Positions 5,908 to 13,357 of a DNA stretch of 14,909 nucleotides are shown piece by piece (position 1 is the first letter of the stretch; the number at the start of each line of letters is the position of its first letter). The stretch spans positions 1 through 14,909 of the forward strand of contig JANOBY010000736.1 of NCBI GenBank assembly GCA_031411935.1. Direction: 5' to 3'. A model generated the notes under the pieces. The model was not told where the DNA came from. It saw nothing but the letters and a program-made list of their open reading frames with translations, and did not search any database. The position numbers and the translations under genes are program-made. The stretch comes from JAQGHR01 sp031411935 (GTDB taxonomy: Bacteria > Planctomycetota > Planctomycetia > Isosphaerales > Isosphaeraceae).

Positions 5908-8667
5908 ATGCGAAACGGCTGGGGGGCCGCGATCCAGGACCTGGGGGGGCTCTTCCACGACGGCGGGCTGTCTGGTCTCGACGATCGCGCCCTGATCGAG
6001 AGGTTCCTGACCGGCGAGGGGGACCACGCCGACAGGGCGTTCGCCGCGATCGTCTCGCGTCATGGAGCGATCGTCCTGGCCGCCGCCCGCCGCGGGGCGA
6101 GGGACGACTCGCTCGCGGACGACGCGTTCCAGGCGGCGTTCCTGATCCTCGCCCGCCGGGCCCGATCGCTACGGCAGGAGGGGAGCCTCGCGGGCTGGCT
6201 GCACCGGGTCGCATACCGGCTGGGGGCGAGGGCCCGTCGCAACGCCTTGCGCCGCCGCGAGCGGGAGTCGCGCGTCCGGCCGCAGGCCCCGTCGATCGAC
6301 CGGAGCGAGCGGGACGAGGTGCGATCGGCGATCCACGAGGAGCTCGCCCGTCTGCCCGGCCTCTTCCGCGCCCCGATCGTCCTGTGCCACCTCCTGGGCC
6401 GCACGCACGAGCAGGCGGCGATCGAGCTGGAATGCCCGGTGGGGACGGTCCGCAGCCGCCTGGCCCGGGGCCGCGAACGGATGAGGAGGCGGCTCGACCG
6501 TCGCGGGTTCGCCCCGTCCGCGATCGCCGCGGGATGGAGCTCGGAGGGAATCGACCTCGCCCCCATCGCCGGTAGGGTCGTTCTCCGGGGAGGCTCGGCC
6601 GCTCTCGCCTCGGCGGACGTGATGGAACTCGTCAAGCATGGGGGACGGACGATGATTTTCGAGCCGGTGAAGCTCGTGGGGATGATCGCCGTGGGCACGG
6701 GGCTTGTCCTCGCGGGGTGGATGGGCGTGGGCCGGGCGGTCGATGAGCCTGCGCCTCAAAAGCCCCCGATCGCGGCCGCGAAGGCTGACCCCAAGAAAAC
6801 GAAGCTCTTCGCGGCCGTGGTCAGGGATCCGGAAGGCCGCCCGATGGCGGGGGCCCGGGTCGTGGTCCGGAAGGATGTTTTCGACGACCCCCGTAGCCCG
6901 TTCCAGTTCACGACCACGGAGGCCGATGGCCGGGTGACCTGGGACGTCGCGTCTCACCCCGAGTACCCCACGATGGTTTGGGCGGTCGCGGCGAAGGAGG
7001 GCTGGGCGCCCGGGTCGGCGGGAGTCCCGATCGGGGGCAAGCCGTATCCCGGCCAGGACCTTGAGTTGGGGACGCTGGCGAAGCCGGTCGAGATTGTGCT
7101 CTTCCCCCCGGCCCCGTTCCAAGGGATCGTTCTCGACGATCGGGACCAGCCCGTGGCCGGGGCCGAGGTCTTCGTGCAGAGGAGCCGCGTGGACCGCGCC
7201 GGGCCCGGAGAGCCGATCCGCAATGGGTTCCAGGAAGACGTGCTGCGGGGCACGCCCCTGGAGGGCTCGTTCACCGCGAAAACCGACGATCGCGGCGTGT
7301 TCCTCTTCCCGTCCATGCCCAGGGACGCCCGACTCACACTCACGATCCGCGCACGGGGGATGGCCGACCTTGAAATGAGGTGGCTGAGCTGGCCGAATGG
7401 GAACGAGGACCTCACGCAGGTCCGGGGGACGCCGGAGGCGCCGGCCAGGCTCGTGATGAAGCCCGGCTCGGACCTTCACGGCCGGGTGGTGTCGAAGGTC
7501 CCCGGCGTGAGCGTGGCCAATCGGTTCGTGGTCTTGCAGGGATGCGACGGGATCCCGTTCCTCGCGAGACGGGCCTTCACCGACGCCCAGGGCCGGTTCA
7601 CCATGACCGGCCTGCCCGAGTGCGAGGCCAACGTGATGCTCCACCTCGATGGGCGCGACGAGAACCCGCCCTGGACGGCCCGCGCGGCGGCCAATGTGGC
7701 CTTCCGGCCGGGGCAACTGGCCGAGGCAACCGTCGAGATCCTCGAAGGCGTGATCGTCGAAGGCCGCGTGGTCGAGGCCGGCACCGGAAAGCCCGTGCCC
7801 GGGGCCTTCGTCGGCATGTATGGGCCCGAACGCCCCCGCTCGGGCGCGGCGATCCTGAGCGTCACGGCGGACGGCGAGGGCAGGTACCGCTTCCGCCTGC
7901 CTCCGGGACCGACCTACCTGTACTTTCCCGGCGGCCTCGAAGGCGTCCACCGCCTGCCGGGCGAGCGGTCGGCATTGAACATCGACATTCCCGAGGGGGA
8001 GAAACGGTTCGCGGTGGACGACATCGAGGTCGGCGTCGGAGATCCGACGAACCCCGAGGCGGGGTACAACCCCCGGGCAGAAGACGGGCAAGCCCTCCCC
8101 GGACGATTGAGGCCCGGGGGCGCGGCCATGCCTGGTTTCACTCGCAACGGCTGGGCGGGAGCCCCTGGGTTCGGAACGAAAGGTCGATCTGCCAGAAGGT
8201 GGGACTCGGGGAGGCAGTCGGCCAGAACGTCGCGGTACCCGTCGAGCGAGGCTGAATCGAGCAGGAGACACCCGGCCCGGAAGGCCATGTCCAGGTACGT
8301 CACCGGACCCGGGTTTCGAGTCACGACGACGGAGAAATTCGCGTGGCCCGCCACGCCCCTCGGTCCCGGGATCTCGATCCGGTCGTCCCCGCCGTCGGCG
8401 ATGCTCGACCCGCGGGGTTCAGGGGGCGGAACCATCGGAAAAGGTCGGCGACGATTCCGGGCTCCCTCATGGGGAGGCCGCGAAGGGCCCCGCAGGTGGG
8501 ATAGGCCTCCTGAGCCGCCGAAGAGGCGCGCGAGGACGAATTCGAGCGACAGGGACCGGCAAATCTGGGCCGCCCGAGACCCGGCATTCCTTGGCTGCCC
8601 TCGAAGACCTGCCATCGTCCCATTTCGGCAGAAAAGCCGCAGTGTGCCCCAACCCCGGCCGGCCTAA
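5908..8667 (+). CDS. ECF-like sigma factor fused to membrane segment and carboxypeptidase-regulatory-like domains
   Basis: The N-terminus is a sigma-70 family (ECF-type) factor. Region 2 is at about residues 42-111 (ADDAFQAAFLILARRA, then GWLHRVAYRLG). Region 4 is at about 137-195, with the helix-turn-helix around HEQAAIELECPVGTVRSRLARGR. A single membrane helix follows (about 252-272). The outside part carries beta-sandwich repeats of carboxypeptidase-regulatory-like type, starting near 300 (VVRDPEGRPMAGARV), 405 (VLDDRDQPVAGAEV), 530 and 615 (EGRVVEAGTGKPVPGA). Planctomycetes are known for ECF factors with long C-terminal extensions; direct sensing by the exported part is inference. ATG 5908 has ACGGAG seven bases upstream. 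The open frame gives 919 residues, but coding character stops near residue 722. Removing one C from the C run at 8070-8074 gives an ending at TGA 8110 (733 residues). The final 195 or so residues are probably not native. Confidence 0.85.
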   Translation: MRNGWGAAIQDLGGLFHDGGLSGLDDRALIERFLTGEGDHADRAFAAIVSRHGAIVLAAARRGARDDSLADDAFQAAFLILARRARSLRQEGSLAGWLHRVAYRLGARARRNALRRRERESRVRPQAPSIDRSERDEVRSAIHEELARLPGLFRAPIVLCHLLGRTHEQAAIELECPVGTVRSRLARGRERMRRRLDRRGFAPSAIAAGWSSEGIDLAPIAGRVVLRGGSAALASADVMELVKHGGRTMIFEPVKLVGMIAVGTGLVLAGWMGVGRAVDEPAPQKPPIAAAKADPKKTKLFAAVVRDPEGRPMAGARVVVRKDVFDDPRSPFQFTTTEADGRVTWDVASHPEYPTMVWAVAAKEGWAPGSAGVPIGGKPYPGQDLELGTLAKPVEIVLFPPAPFQGIVLDDRDQPVAGAEVFVQRSRVDRAGPGEPIRNGFQEDVLRGTPLEGSFTAKTDDRGVFLFPSMPRDARLTLTIRARGMADLEMRWLSWPNGNEDLTQVRGTPEAPARLVMKPGSDLHGRVVSKVPGVSVANRFVVLQGCDGIPFLARRAFTDAQGRFTMTGLPECEANVMLHLDGRDENPPWTARAAANVAFRPGQLAEATVEILEGVIVEGRVVEAGTGKPVPGAFVGMYGPERPRSGAAILSVTADGEGRYRFRLPPGPTYLYFPGGLEGVHRLPGERSALNIDIPEGEKRFAVDDIEVGVGDPTNPEAGYNPRAEDGQALPGRLRPGGAAMPGFTRNGWAGAPGFGTKGRSARRWDSGRQSARTSRYPSSEAESSRRHPARKAMSRYVTGPGFRVTTTEKFAWPATPLGPGISIRSSPPSAMLDPRGSGGGTIGKGRRRFRAPSWGGREGPRRWDRPPEPPKRRARTNSSDRDRQIWAARDPAFLGCPRRPAIVPFRQKSRSVPQPRPA
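8070..8120 (+). other. C-run frameshift, native stop and stem at the end of the sigma factor gene
   Basis: The sigma factor frame loses coding character after the five-C run at 8070-8074. With one C fewer, the frame continues with GC-rich third positions as PGQKTGKPSPDD and stops at TGA 8108-8110. A perfect 9-bp inverted repeat, CCCCCGGGC (8070-8078) with GCCCGGGGG (8112-8120), spans this point and could help end transcription. The extra C may be a real mutation or an assembly error. Confidence 0.5.
8138..8640 (-). pseudogene. Degraded minus-strand gene of unknown family
   Basis: The 550 bases between the likely sigma factor stop (8110) and the phosphatase stop (8664) carry no intact gene, but minus-strand segments have strong coding character in alternating frames. 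Read in order they are: GRWQVFEGSQG near 8610; AAQICRSLSLEFVLARLF near 8550; AYPTCGALRGLPMREPG with IVADLFRWFRPLNP from about 8505 to 8430; and then, from about 8420 to 8190, GDDRIEIPGPRGVAGHANFS followed by VTYLDMAFRAGCLLLDSAS and YRDVLADCLPESHLLADRPF. Inserting one C in the C run at about 8422-8425 joins the last two pieces. A TGA at 8140-8138 in a neighbouring frame could be the old stop. I do not recognise the family. The frame changes fit decay, or clustered C-run sequencing errors in an intact gene. Confidence 0.5.
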
Positions 8668-9191
8668 CGAACCGCGTCGAAAGCCGCAGGGGCTGAGGGT
8701 TCGAGGGCCTCGGGGCGGGGATGCGGGAGGAAGCGGGCGAGGCCCAGCTTCTGGGCGAAATCCAGGATCGTCGCATCGACGAGGCGGGAATGGCCGGGGA
8801 CCGCGTCCCAGGCTCTCCCCTCGATCAGGCTCCGGGCGGTCGCGGCCGAAAGCCCGCAGGCGATCAGGTAGAGCCAGGTGATGGTCGGCGACCGGTTCCA
8901 TCCGGCGATGCAATGCACGTACACGCTCGCGCCGGGCTCGCAGACCATGCGGTGGAGGTGGCCCAGGCAGTCGGCCGCGTCGTCCTCGGGAATGCGTTGC
9001 AGGTCGCAGATCGGGTGCCAGACGACCTCGCGGAAGGCCCCGTCCTGTGCGGTGAGGACGCTGGGGGCATCGCCAACGTTCAGAAGGTGGGTGATCCCAC
9101 TTTGCATCAGCACGGGCAGCCGCTCGGGGCTGGCGAACGGGCCGACCCAGAGCGAGCGGGTGATGGGAAACACCCTGCGGCGGACATCCAT
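8664..9191 (-). CDS. Dual-specificity protein phosphatase family protein
   Basis: A 175-residue protein with the cysteine-dependent phosphatase signature HCIAGWNRS (His93, nucleophile Cys94, Arg100, Ser101). Asp63 in the CDLQRIPEDD loop, about 30 residues upstream, is the likely general acid. An N-terminal segment typical of the DSPc fold (ITRSLWVGPFASPERLPVL, then GITHLLNVGD) precedes it. Known members dephosphorylate phospho-Tyr/Ser/Thr in proteins and some act on RNA or phosphoinositides, so the substrate is open. ATG 9191 is preferred: AGAGGT lies about eight bases upstream and the fold begins soon after, whereas the longer frame would start at a TTG (9257). The TAG stop at 8666-8664 lies within the overlong sigma factor frame, whose TAA overlaps it by two bases. 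No kinase gene is nearby. Confidence 0.85.
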   Translation of the reverse strand: MDVRRRVFPITRSLWVGPFASPERLPVLMQSGITHLLNVGDAPSVLTAQDGAFREVVWHPICDLQRIPEDDAADCLGHLHRMVCEPGASVYVHCIAGWNRSPTITWLYLIACGLSAATARSLIEGRAWDAVPGHSRLVDATILDFAQKLGLARFLPHPRPEALEPSAPAAFDAVR

Positions 9192-9348
9192 GGCCTGACC
9201 TCTTTCCCCGGCTCGGAGGACTTCGTCGATTTTCGGAGGGAAGGGTGACGATGGCAAGGGCGGACCCGCTTCGCGGGCGGAACCGGACGGACCCGGGCGA
9301 CGAGGCCCCGCGGGATCGCGGCGGCCGATCCGCGTTCCCGGCGGAGGT

Positions 9349-10215
9349 TCATCGCACCTCGATCGGGTCGTCCGCGTTGGGCACCTCCAGCGACGGAGGG
9401 GCGGGCGAGGGCTTGCGCTCCATGAGGCCTCGCAGCGGGGTGTGCTCGTTCTTGATCTCGCCGCCGGTCCCGAGGAAAAAGTTGGCCCCCTCGACGCCGG
9501 CGTCGATGTTCAGGGCCGGGTTGGAGTCGGCGGTGAAGCGGGCCTTCGTGAGCGGGCGGGGCTTGCCCTCGGCATCCACGACCCAGGCGTTGCCGAACGT
9601 GGCGCGGAGGGGCTTCGTGAGCGACACCCGGTCTCGCCGAAAATCCTCGATGAACGAGTAGAGGCCGGTCAGTCGCTTCGTCTTCGTGAGCGTGGAGAAC
9701 GTGGCCACGTGCGTCCATCCTCCGTCTCCGGGTTCCTGAAAATAGGCGGCGACCGCGGTCCGGACGTCGCCGTCGGGGCTGGCCTTCACGAGGAATCGGT
9801 AAGTCTGGCCGAGCTTCCAGTCCAGGTCCACGAACGACTGGCCGCCGGTCCCCTCGCCGCCGAACCGCTTCACGCGCGTGCTCGGTCCCTTCGCGAGCAG
9901 CTTCACGCGCTGGTCGGCGGCCACGGCGTTCGGGTTGTTCTGGTCGCCGGGATCCCAGATCGAGAAGATCAAGACCTTCTTGCCGCGGTCAAGCTCCTGG
10001 ATGCCGAAGTACCCCAGGCTGAACCCGCAGGCCATGAAGTAGGTGCCCTCGGCCGAGCTCGTGGGGGTCATCTCGGTGGTGAACGCGGTCGCCCCCGAGG
10101 ACGAATACGCCAGGTGCACGGACCGGCAGGCGATATCGGCCAGCTTGTCGTCGGCCCTCGGTTGCGATGCGATCACAGCCAGGAGCGCGACGGCGATCGT
10201 CCATCTCTTGATCAT
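9349..10215 (-). CDS. Secreted DUF3472 domain protein
   Basis: A 288-residue exported protein. It starts at ATG 10215 with AGGA about nine bases upstream and a clear signal peptide (MIKRW, hydrophobic core, probable cleavage after PRA near residue 21). The body resembles DUF3472 proteins: YFMACGFSLGYFGIQEL, a VLIFSIWDPGDQNNPNA segment (about 80-97), FGGEGTGGQSF (118-128), the LGQTYRFLVKA strand and a TGLYSFIEDF segment. The fold is likely a beta-sandwich seen near carbohydrate-binding modules, but no catalytic residues are established for the family. The last 25 residues are Pro-rich. It lies 76 bases after the helical protein gene and 157 bases before the phosphatase gene, all on the minus strand; these gaps leave joint transcription uncertain. 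The unmatched spacer 9192-9348 contains only a small CCCGC/GCGGG hairpin (9265-9277). Confidence 0.8.
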   Translation of the reverse strand: MIKRWTIAVALLAVIASQPRADDKLADIACRSVHLAYSSSGATAFTTEMTPTSSAEGTYFMACGFSLGYFGIQELDRGKKVLIFSIWDPGDQNNPNAVAADQRVKLLAKGPSTRVKRFGGEGTGGQSFVDLDWKLGQTYRFLVKASPDGDVRTAVAAYFQEPGDGGWTHVATFSTLTKTKRLTGLYSFIEDFRRDRVSLTKPLRATFGNAWVVDAEGKPRPLTKARFTADSNPALNIDAGVEGANFFLGTGGEIKNEHTPLRGLMERKPSPAPPSLEVPNADDPIEVR

Positions 10216-10291
10216 CGGGGAATCCTGCGGGACGCGTTGTGGCGGCCATGGGGAAGCATGTGGGAGTGAGTCCGAGGGGTCCGATCGGGCC

Positions 10292-10759
10292 TCAGGGGAG
10301 CGATTCGAGGGGCCTGAGGTCGGGCTCGACCCAGGAGAGTCGGGCCTCGGTGGACTGGAGAAGCTCGCGGGTGTAAAAACGGAAGGGGAGGTCGCGGGCC
10401 CCGCATGCGTCGATCAGCCCGTCGGCCAACTCATCCACCGGACGCCCACGGTCCGCTGTCTTCAAGTACGCGTCGACGACCCAAACATAGAACCGCGTGA
10501 TCGTCTCGTGATATCCCGCGGTCGGCGTGTTGGCTCCGCCCGCGGCCTCGTTATAGAGCGAGATCCGCTCGCGAAGCAGCGTCACGCATTCCTCAGCCGG
10601 GTAGCGGAGCGCATGCCATAACGCCACGCGAAGATGGGCGAAATGCGTCCACGACTTCTTGGGGAGCGTACGGTTGCAGAACCGCGTGGCGAGTTCATCG
10701 ACGGAGATGATCTCGCCGGTCTTTTGCAAAACCCACCCTTGCGTGTTGTAGGGCGTCAT
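10292..10759 (-). CDS. Conserved-looking helical protein of unknown function
   Basis: A 155-residue protein, mostly alpha-helical, without signal peptide or membrane segment. I recognise the pattern from uncharacterised bacterial proteins but know no function. The visible core is SWTHFAHLRVALWHALRYP (residues 36-54), LLRERISLYNEA (61-72), TAGYHETITRFYVWVVDAYL (80-99), the DLPFRFYTRELL segment (123-134) and SWVEPDLRPLE near the end. His39, His42, His84 and Glu85 are spaced so that they could form a metal or active site; this is only a suggestion. ATG 10759 is chosen for the TTGGGAG about ten bases upstream and because the further upstream open frame lacks coding bias. It is divergent from the discoidin/BSP peptidase gene, with a 165-base spacer in which I see no clear promoter. 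Confidence 0.75.
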   Translation of the reverse strand: MTPYNTQGWVLQKTGEIISVDELATRFCNRTLPKKSWTHFAHLRVALWHALRYPAEECVTLLRERISLYNEAAGGANTPTAGYHETITRFYVWVVDAYLKTADRGRPVDELADGLIDACGARDLPFRFYTRELLQSTEARLSWVEPDLRPLESLP

Positions 10760-10924
10760 GACGACAGGCTCCCAAGCCTCAAGAATCGTTGCCTCGGCGG
10801 ATCCGTTCGAAATTCTTTGTATCAGGCCGGTCGCTCTCGCGTCCACTGACCCGGATCCTCTGGGGATGGTAGCATCTCCGAGCTCGGGATTCGACCGCAC
10901 CACGTCCATCAGGGAAAATTCTAC

Positions 10925-11992
10925 ATGACTTATCGTCCCGGCCAATGCCTGCTTGCGGCCTCGCTTCTGACTGCCCCCGTCGCGGAGGCCCGTGCCGCAG
11001 ACGCCCCCCCGGTCCAGGGCTTGGCCTCCTCCTCGCTCTCGACCTCGGGCGCACAGATCCGTCAGCTTGCGATGGACGGCGATCCTTCGACTTGCTTCGC
11101 CTCGGAAGCCGAGGCCGGGCCCGAGGATTCGTTCACGATCACCCTCGACGAGCCGGTCGCGGTCCGGTCGCTCCTCGTGGACACCGGGCGCGACGACGGG
11201 ACAGACCGGCTCGACTCGGGTTCGGTCGAGGTCTCCGAGGATGGTCAGGCCTTCGAGCCGATCGCGAGCTTCAAGCAGGGTCGGGCCAGGGCCGAGCTGG
11301 CCGGGCGGAAGGTCCGGGCGATCCGCATAAGGCCGGGCGAGGGGCCTAAGCATCCGCTCGTGATCCGCGAGATCGGGGTCGAGGCCGATCGCCCGGTGGC
11401 GACCTTCCGCTATCCGATCGAGTTCGCCGTGGACGTGTCCGACGCCCCCGAGATGAAGACCTGGGCCGACAACGTGGCCCTCGTTTGCGAACGCTGGTAT
11501 CCCCGTATCAACGACGAACTCAGGAGCGAGGGCTACAAGCCCGCCCGCAAGATCACCATGACGCTCAGCTCGCGCTACAAGGGAGTGGCCGAGGCCGGAG
11601 GCGGTCGCATCACCGGCTCGGTCAAGTTCTTCAAGGACCATCCCGACGACCTGGGCGCGATGATCCACGAGACCACCCACATCGTCCAGCGCTATCGGGG
11701 CCGAGGCAACCCCGGGTGGCTCGTCGAGGGCGTGGCCGACTACGTCCGCTTCTTCGTGTACGAGCCCGGCAACATCGGCCGCATCGACCCCGAGCGGGCC
11801 CGATACAACGGCAGCTACCGCACCTCGGCCGCCTTCCTCGCCTATCTCACCGAGAAGTACGACAGGCAGATCGTCCGGAAGCTGAACGACCTCATGCGAT
11901 CGGGGAAGTACCGCGAGGAGGCCTTCCAGGAGATCACGGGCAAGCCCCTGAAGGAACTTGGCGAGGAGTGGCAGACCTCGCTCAAGAAGTAG
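10925..11992 (+). CDS. Secreted discoidin-like / basic secretory protein (BSP) family metallopeptidase
   Basis: A 355-residue exported protein. AGGGA (10911-10915) precedes ATG 10925, and a signal peptide probably ends after ARA (residue 24). Residues about 31-155 look like an F5/8 type C (discoidin) beta-sandwich: LAMDGDPSTCFAS, FTITLDEPVAVRSLLVDTG and VRAIRIRP are typical of its strands. From about 162 to the end is a BSP-family domain with zincin motif IHETTH (His248, Glu249, His252), followed by GNPGWLVEGVADYVRF (261-276), the family's second conserved block, which probably supplies the third ligand. BSP proteins are known from plants and bacteria as putative peptidases; the discoidin domain would anchor it to glycans or cell surface. 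The exact substrate is unknown. Confidence 0.85.
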   Translation: MTYRPGQCLLAASLLTAPVAEARAADAPPVQGLASSSLSTSGAQIRQLAMDGDPSTCFASEAEAGPEDSFTITLDEPVAVRSLLVDTGRDDGTDRLDSGSVEVSEDGQAFEPIASFKQGRARAELAGRKVRAIRIRPGEGPKHPLVIREIGVEADRPVATFRYPIEFAVDVSDAPEMKTWADNVALVCERWYPRINDELRSEGYKPARKITMTLSSRYKGVAEAGGGRITGSVKFFKDHPDDLGAMIHETTHIVQRYRGRGNPGWLVEGVADYVRFFVYEPGNIGRIDPERARYNGSYRTSAAFLAYLTEKYDRQIVRKLNDLMRSGKYREEAFQEITGKPLKELGEEWQTSLKK

Positions 11993-12000
11993 GCCCGCGC

Positions 12001-12214
12001 GTCCCCTTCGCTCGCGGATGCAGAGGTATCGCTATAAATATACCTAGATTCTCATATGACTTCCTTTCAGCGCAAATCATTTTTTCACGATTTTTTTACC
12101 ATTCGGGAGTAGGCTTCTTCATTTCTTCCGGCATACTGGTTTCTCCTTCATTCCGAGAGCGACCCCGCCCGTCCGGCGGGAGCCCCGCATCGGCCAACGC
12201 ATGGTGATTTCGTC
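12001..12214 (+). promoter_or_regulatory. AT-rich upstream region of the DUF1559 gene
   Basis: In very GC-rich surroundings, about 12020-12130 is AT-rich. It contains a TATAAA box (12033-12038) inside a 6-bp inverted repeat, AGGTAT (12024-12029) with ATACCT (12040-12045), and two T runs near 12075-12097. Further down is a GC hairpin, CCCGCC (12164-12169) with GGCGGG (12175-12180), in the probable leader. I see no good -35 box at the usual distance from TATAAA. Promoter activity is inferred from composition and position. Confidence 0.35.
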
Positions 12215-13258
12215 ATGATGACTCGTTCTCCGCGTAGAGGATTCACGCTCATCGAGTTGCTGGTGGTGATCGCCATCATCGGTGTGCTCATCGCCCTCCT
12301 GTTGCCCGCGGTGCAGGCCGCACGCGAGGCGGCTCGGCGGGCGCAGTGCACGAACAACCTCAAGCAACTTGGGCTGGCCCTGCACAACTACCATAGCTCG
12401 CACAACGGACTGCCCCCGGGTCGGATCTGGGCGCCTGTCGGGTCGAATACGTTTCCCCGCATCTTCCAGGGCACTCGGAACACCACGTGGTTCACGCTCA
12501 TGCTGCCGTTGCTTGAGCAGGGCAGCCTGGGGAACGCCTTCAACTTCGACCTCGGCGCCGAAGGGGTCCCCGGCGGCATCCCGCAGCTGGCCGCGGGCTG
12601 GTTCGCCAACACCACCGTGACGAGCACGAAGATCTCGACGTTCCAGTGCCCCAGCGACGTGGAGGGGAAGTTCCAGGTCATCAGCACCTATGCGGGCGGG
12701 GTGCTCAGCGGCCATCAGCTCAGCAAGGGGAACTACGGGGCGAGCTGGGGCAACACGACCTGGGCCGGCCCGTTTAACACCACGCCCGCCCTGGCGACCC
12801 CTCACCTTCGCGCGGCGTTTGGCCACGAGGGGAGCACCAGCTTCGCCATGGTGACCGACGGCTCAAGCAACACGGTCTTCGCCAGCGAGGTGCTCCAGGG
12901 GGGCCTGAACGACATCCGCGGGGCCATGTGGGTGACGATCAGCGGAGGCTCGCTGTTCATGTCCCGCTTCACGCCCAACGGCGTGACCGACTCGTTGAAC
13001 CTGAACAGCGGCGGCGACTATCTGAACAACATCCCGGGCCTGTTCTGCACCAGCGAACCGGTCAAGGGGCTGCCCTGCTTCCCCGGCGCGCCCGACGCCA
13101 ACGCCTTCGCCGGCTCGCGCAGCCGCCACCCCGGAGGCGTGAACTCCCTGCTGGGCGACGGCTCGGTCCGGTTCGTGAAGCAGAGCATCGCGCCGAACGT
13201 CTGGATCGCGTTGAACTCCATCGCCGGCAACGAGATCATCAGCGCCGAATCCTACTGA
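12215..13258 (+). CDS. DUF1559 domain protein with prepilin-type N-terminus
   Basis: A 347-residue protein with the two marks of the planctomycete DUF1559 (SBP_bac_10) family. The N-terminus is a type IV pilin/pseudopilin signal, RRGFTLIELLVVIAIIGVL, with prepilin peptidase cleavage expected between Gly9 and Phe10. It is followed by the family's LLPAVQAAREAARRAQC and NNLKQLGLALHNYH block (to about 65). The C-terminus holds the conserved SRHPGGVNSLLGDGSVRFV element (around His305) and an IALNSIAGNEIIS end. Planctomycete genomes carry many such genes. The protein probably sits in the cell envelope with its globular part outside the membrane, but its function is unknown. The start is ATG 12215 (ATG 12218 is equally possible), with GGTGAT about five bases upstream. 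A hairpin follows the stop. Confidence 0.93.
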   Translation: MMTRSPRRGFTLIELLVVIAIIGVLIALLLPAVQAAREAARRAQCTNNLKQLGLALHNYHSSHNGLPPGRIWAPVGSNTFPRIFQGTRNTTWFTLMLPLLEQGSLGNAFNFDLGAEGVPGGIPQLAAGWFANTTVTSTKISTFQCPSDVEGKFQVISTYAGGVLSGHQLSKGNYGASWGNTTWAGPFNTTPALATPHLRAAFGHEGSTSFAMVTDGSSNTVFASEVLQGGLNDIRGAMWVTISGGSLFMSRFTPNGVTDSLNLNSGGDYLNNIPGLFCTSEPVKGLPCFPGAPDANAFAGSRSRHPGGVNSLLGDGSVRFVKQSIAPNVWIALNSIAGNEIISAESY

Positions 13259-13302
13259 TCGATCGCGACGCTTCCTCCCCGCATTCGCATCCTCGCCCCG
13301 AG

Positions 13303-13340
13303 TCGGCCGCCCGAACGAGTGGCGGCCGATCACCCCTTTT
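13303..13340 (+). terminator. Hairpin terminator after the DUF1559 gene
   Basis: TCGGCCGCC (13303-13311) pairs perfectly with GGCGGCCGA (13321-13329) around a nine-base loop, and TCACCCCTTTT follows. The stem and short T run 45 bases after the DUF1559 stop fit an intrinsic terminator. It also argues against starting the next gene at 13319, which would put the start codon in the hairpin. Confidence 0.55.
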
Positions 13341-13357
13341 GCGCCGAGCCCAAATCC

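Noticed and set aside
6169..8271. A 700-codon minus-strand open frame opposite the sigma factor gene
   Set aside because: Antisense shadow of a GC-rich gene, with Arg/Pro/His-biased composition and no recognisable domain.
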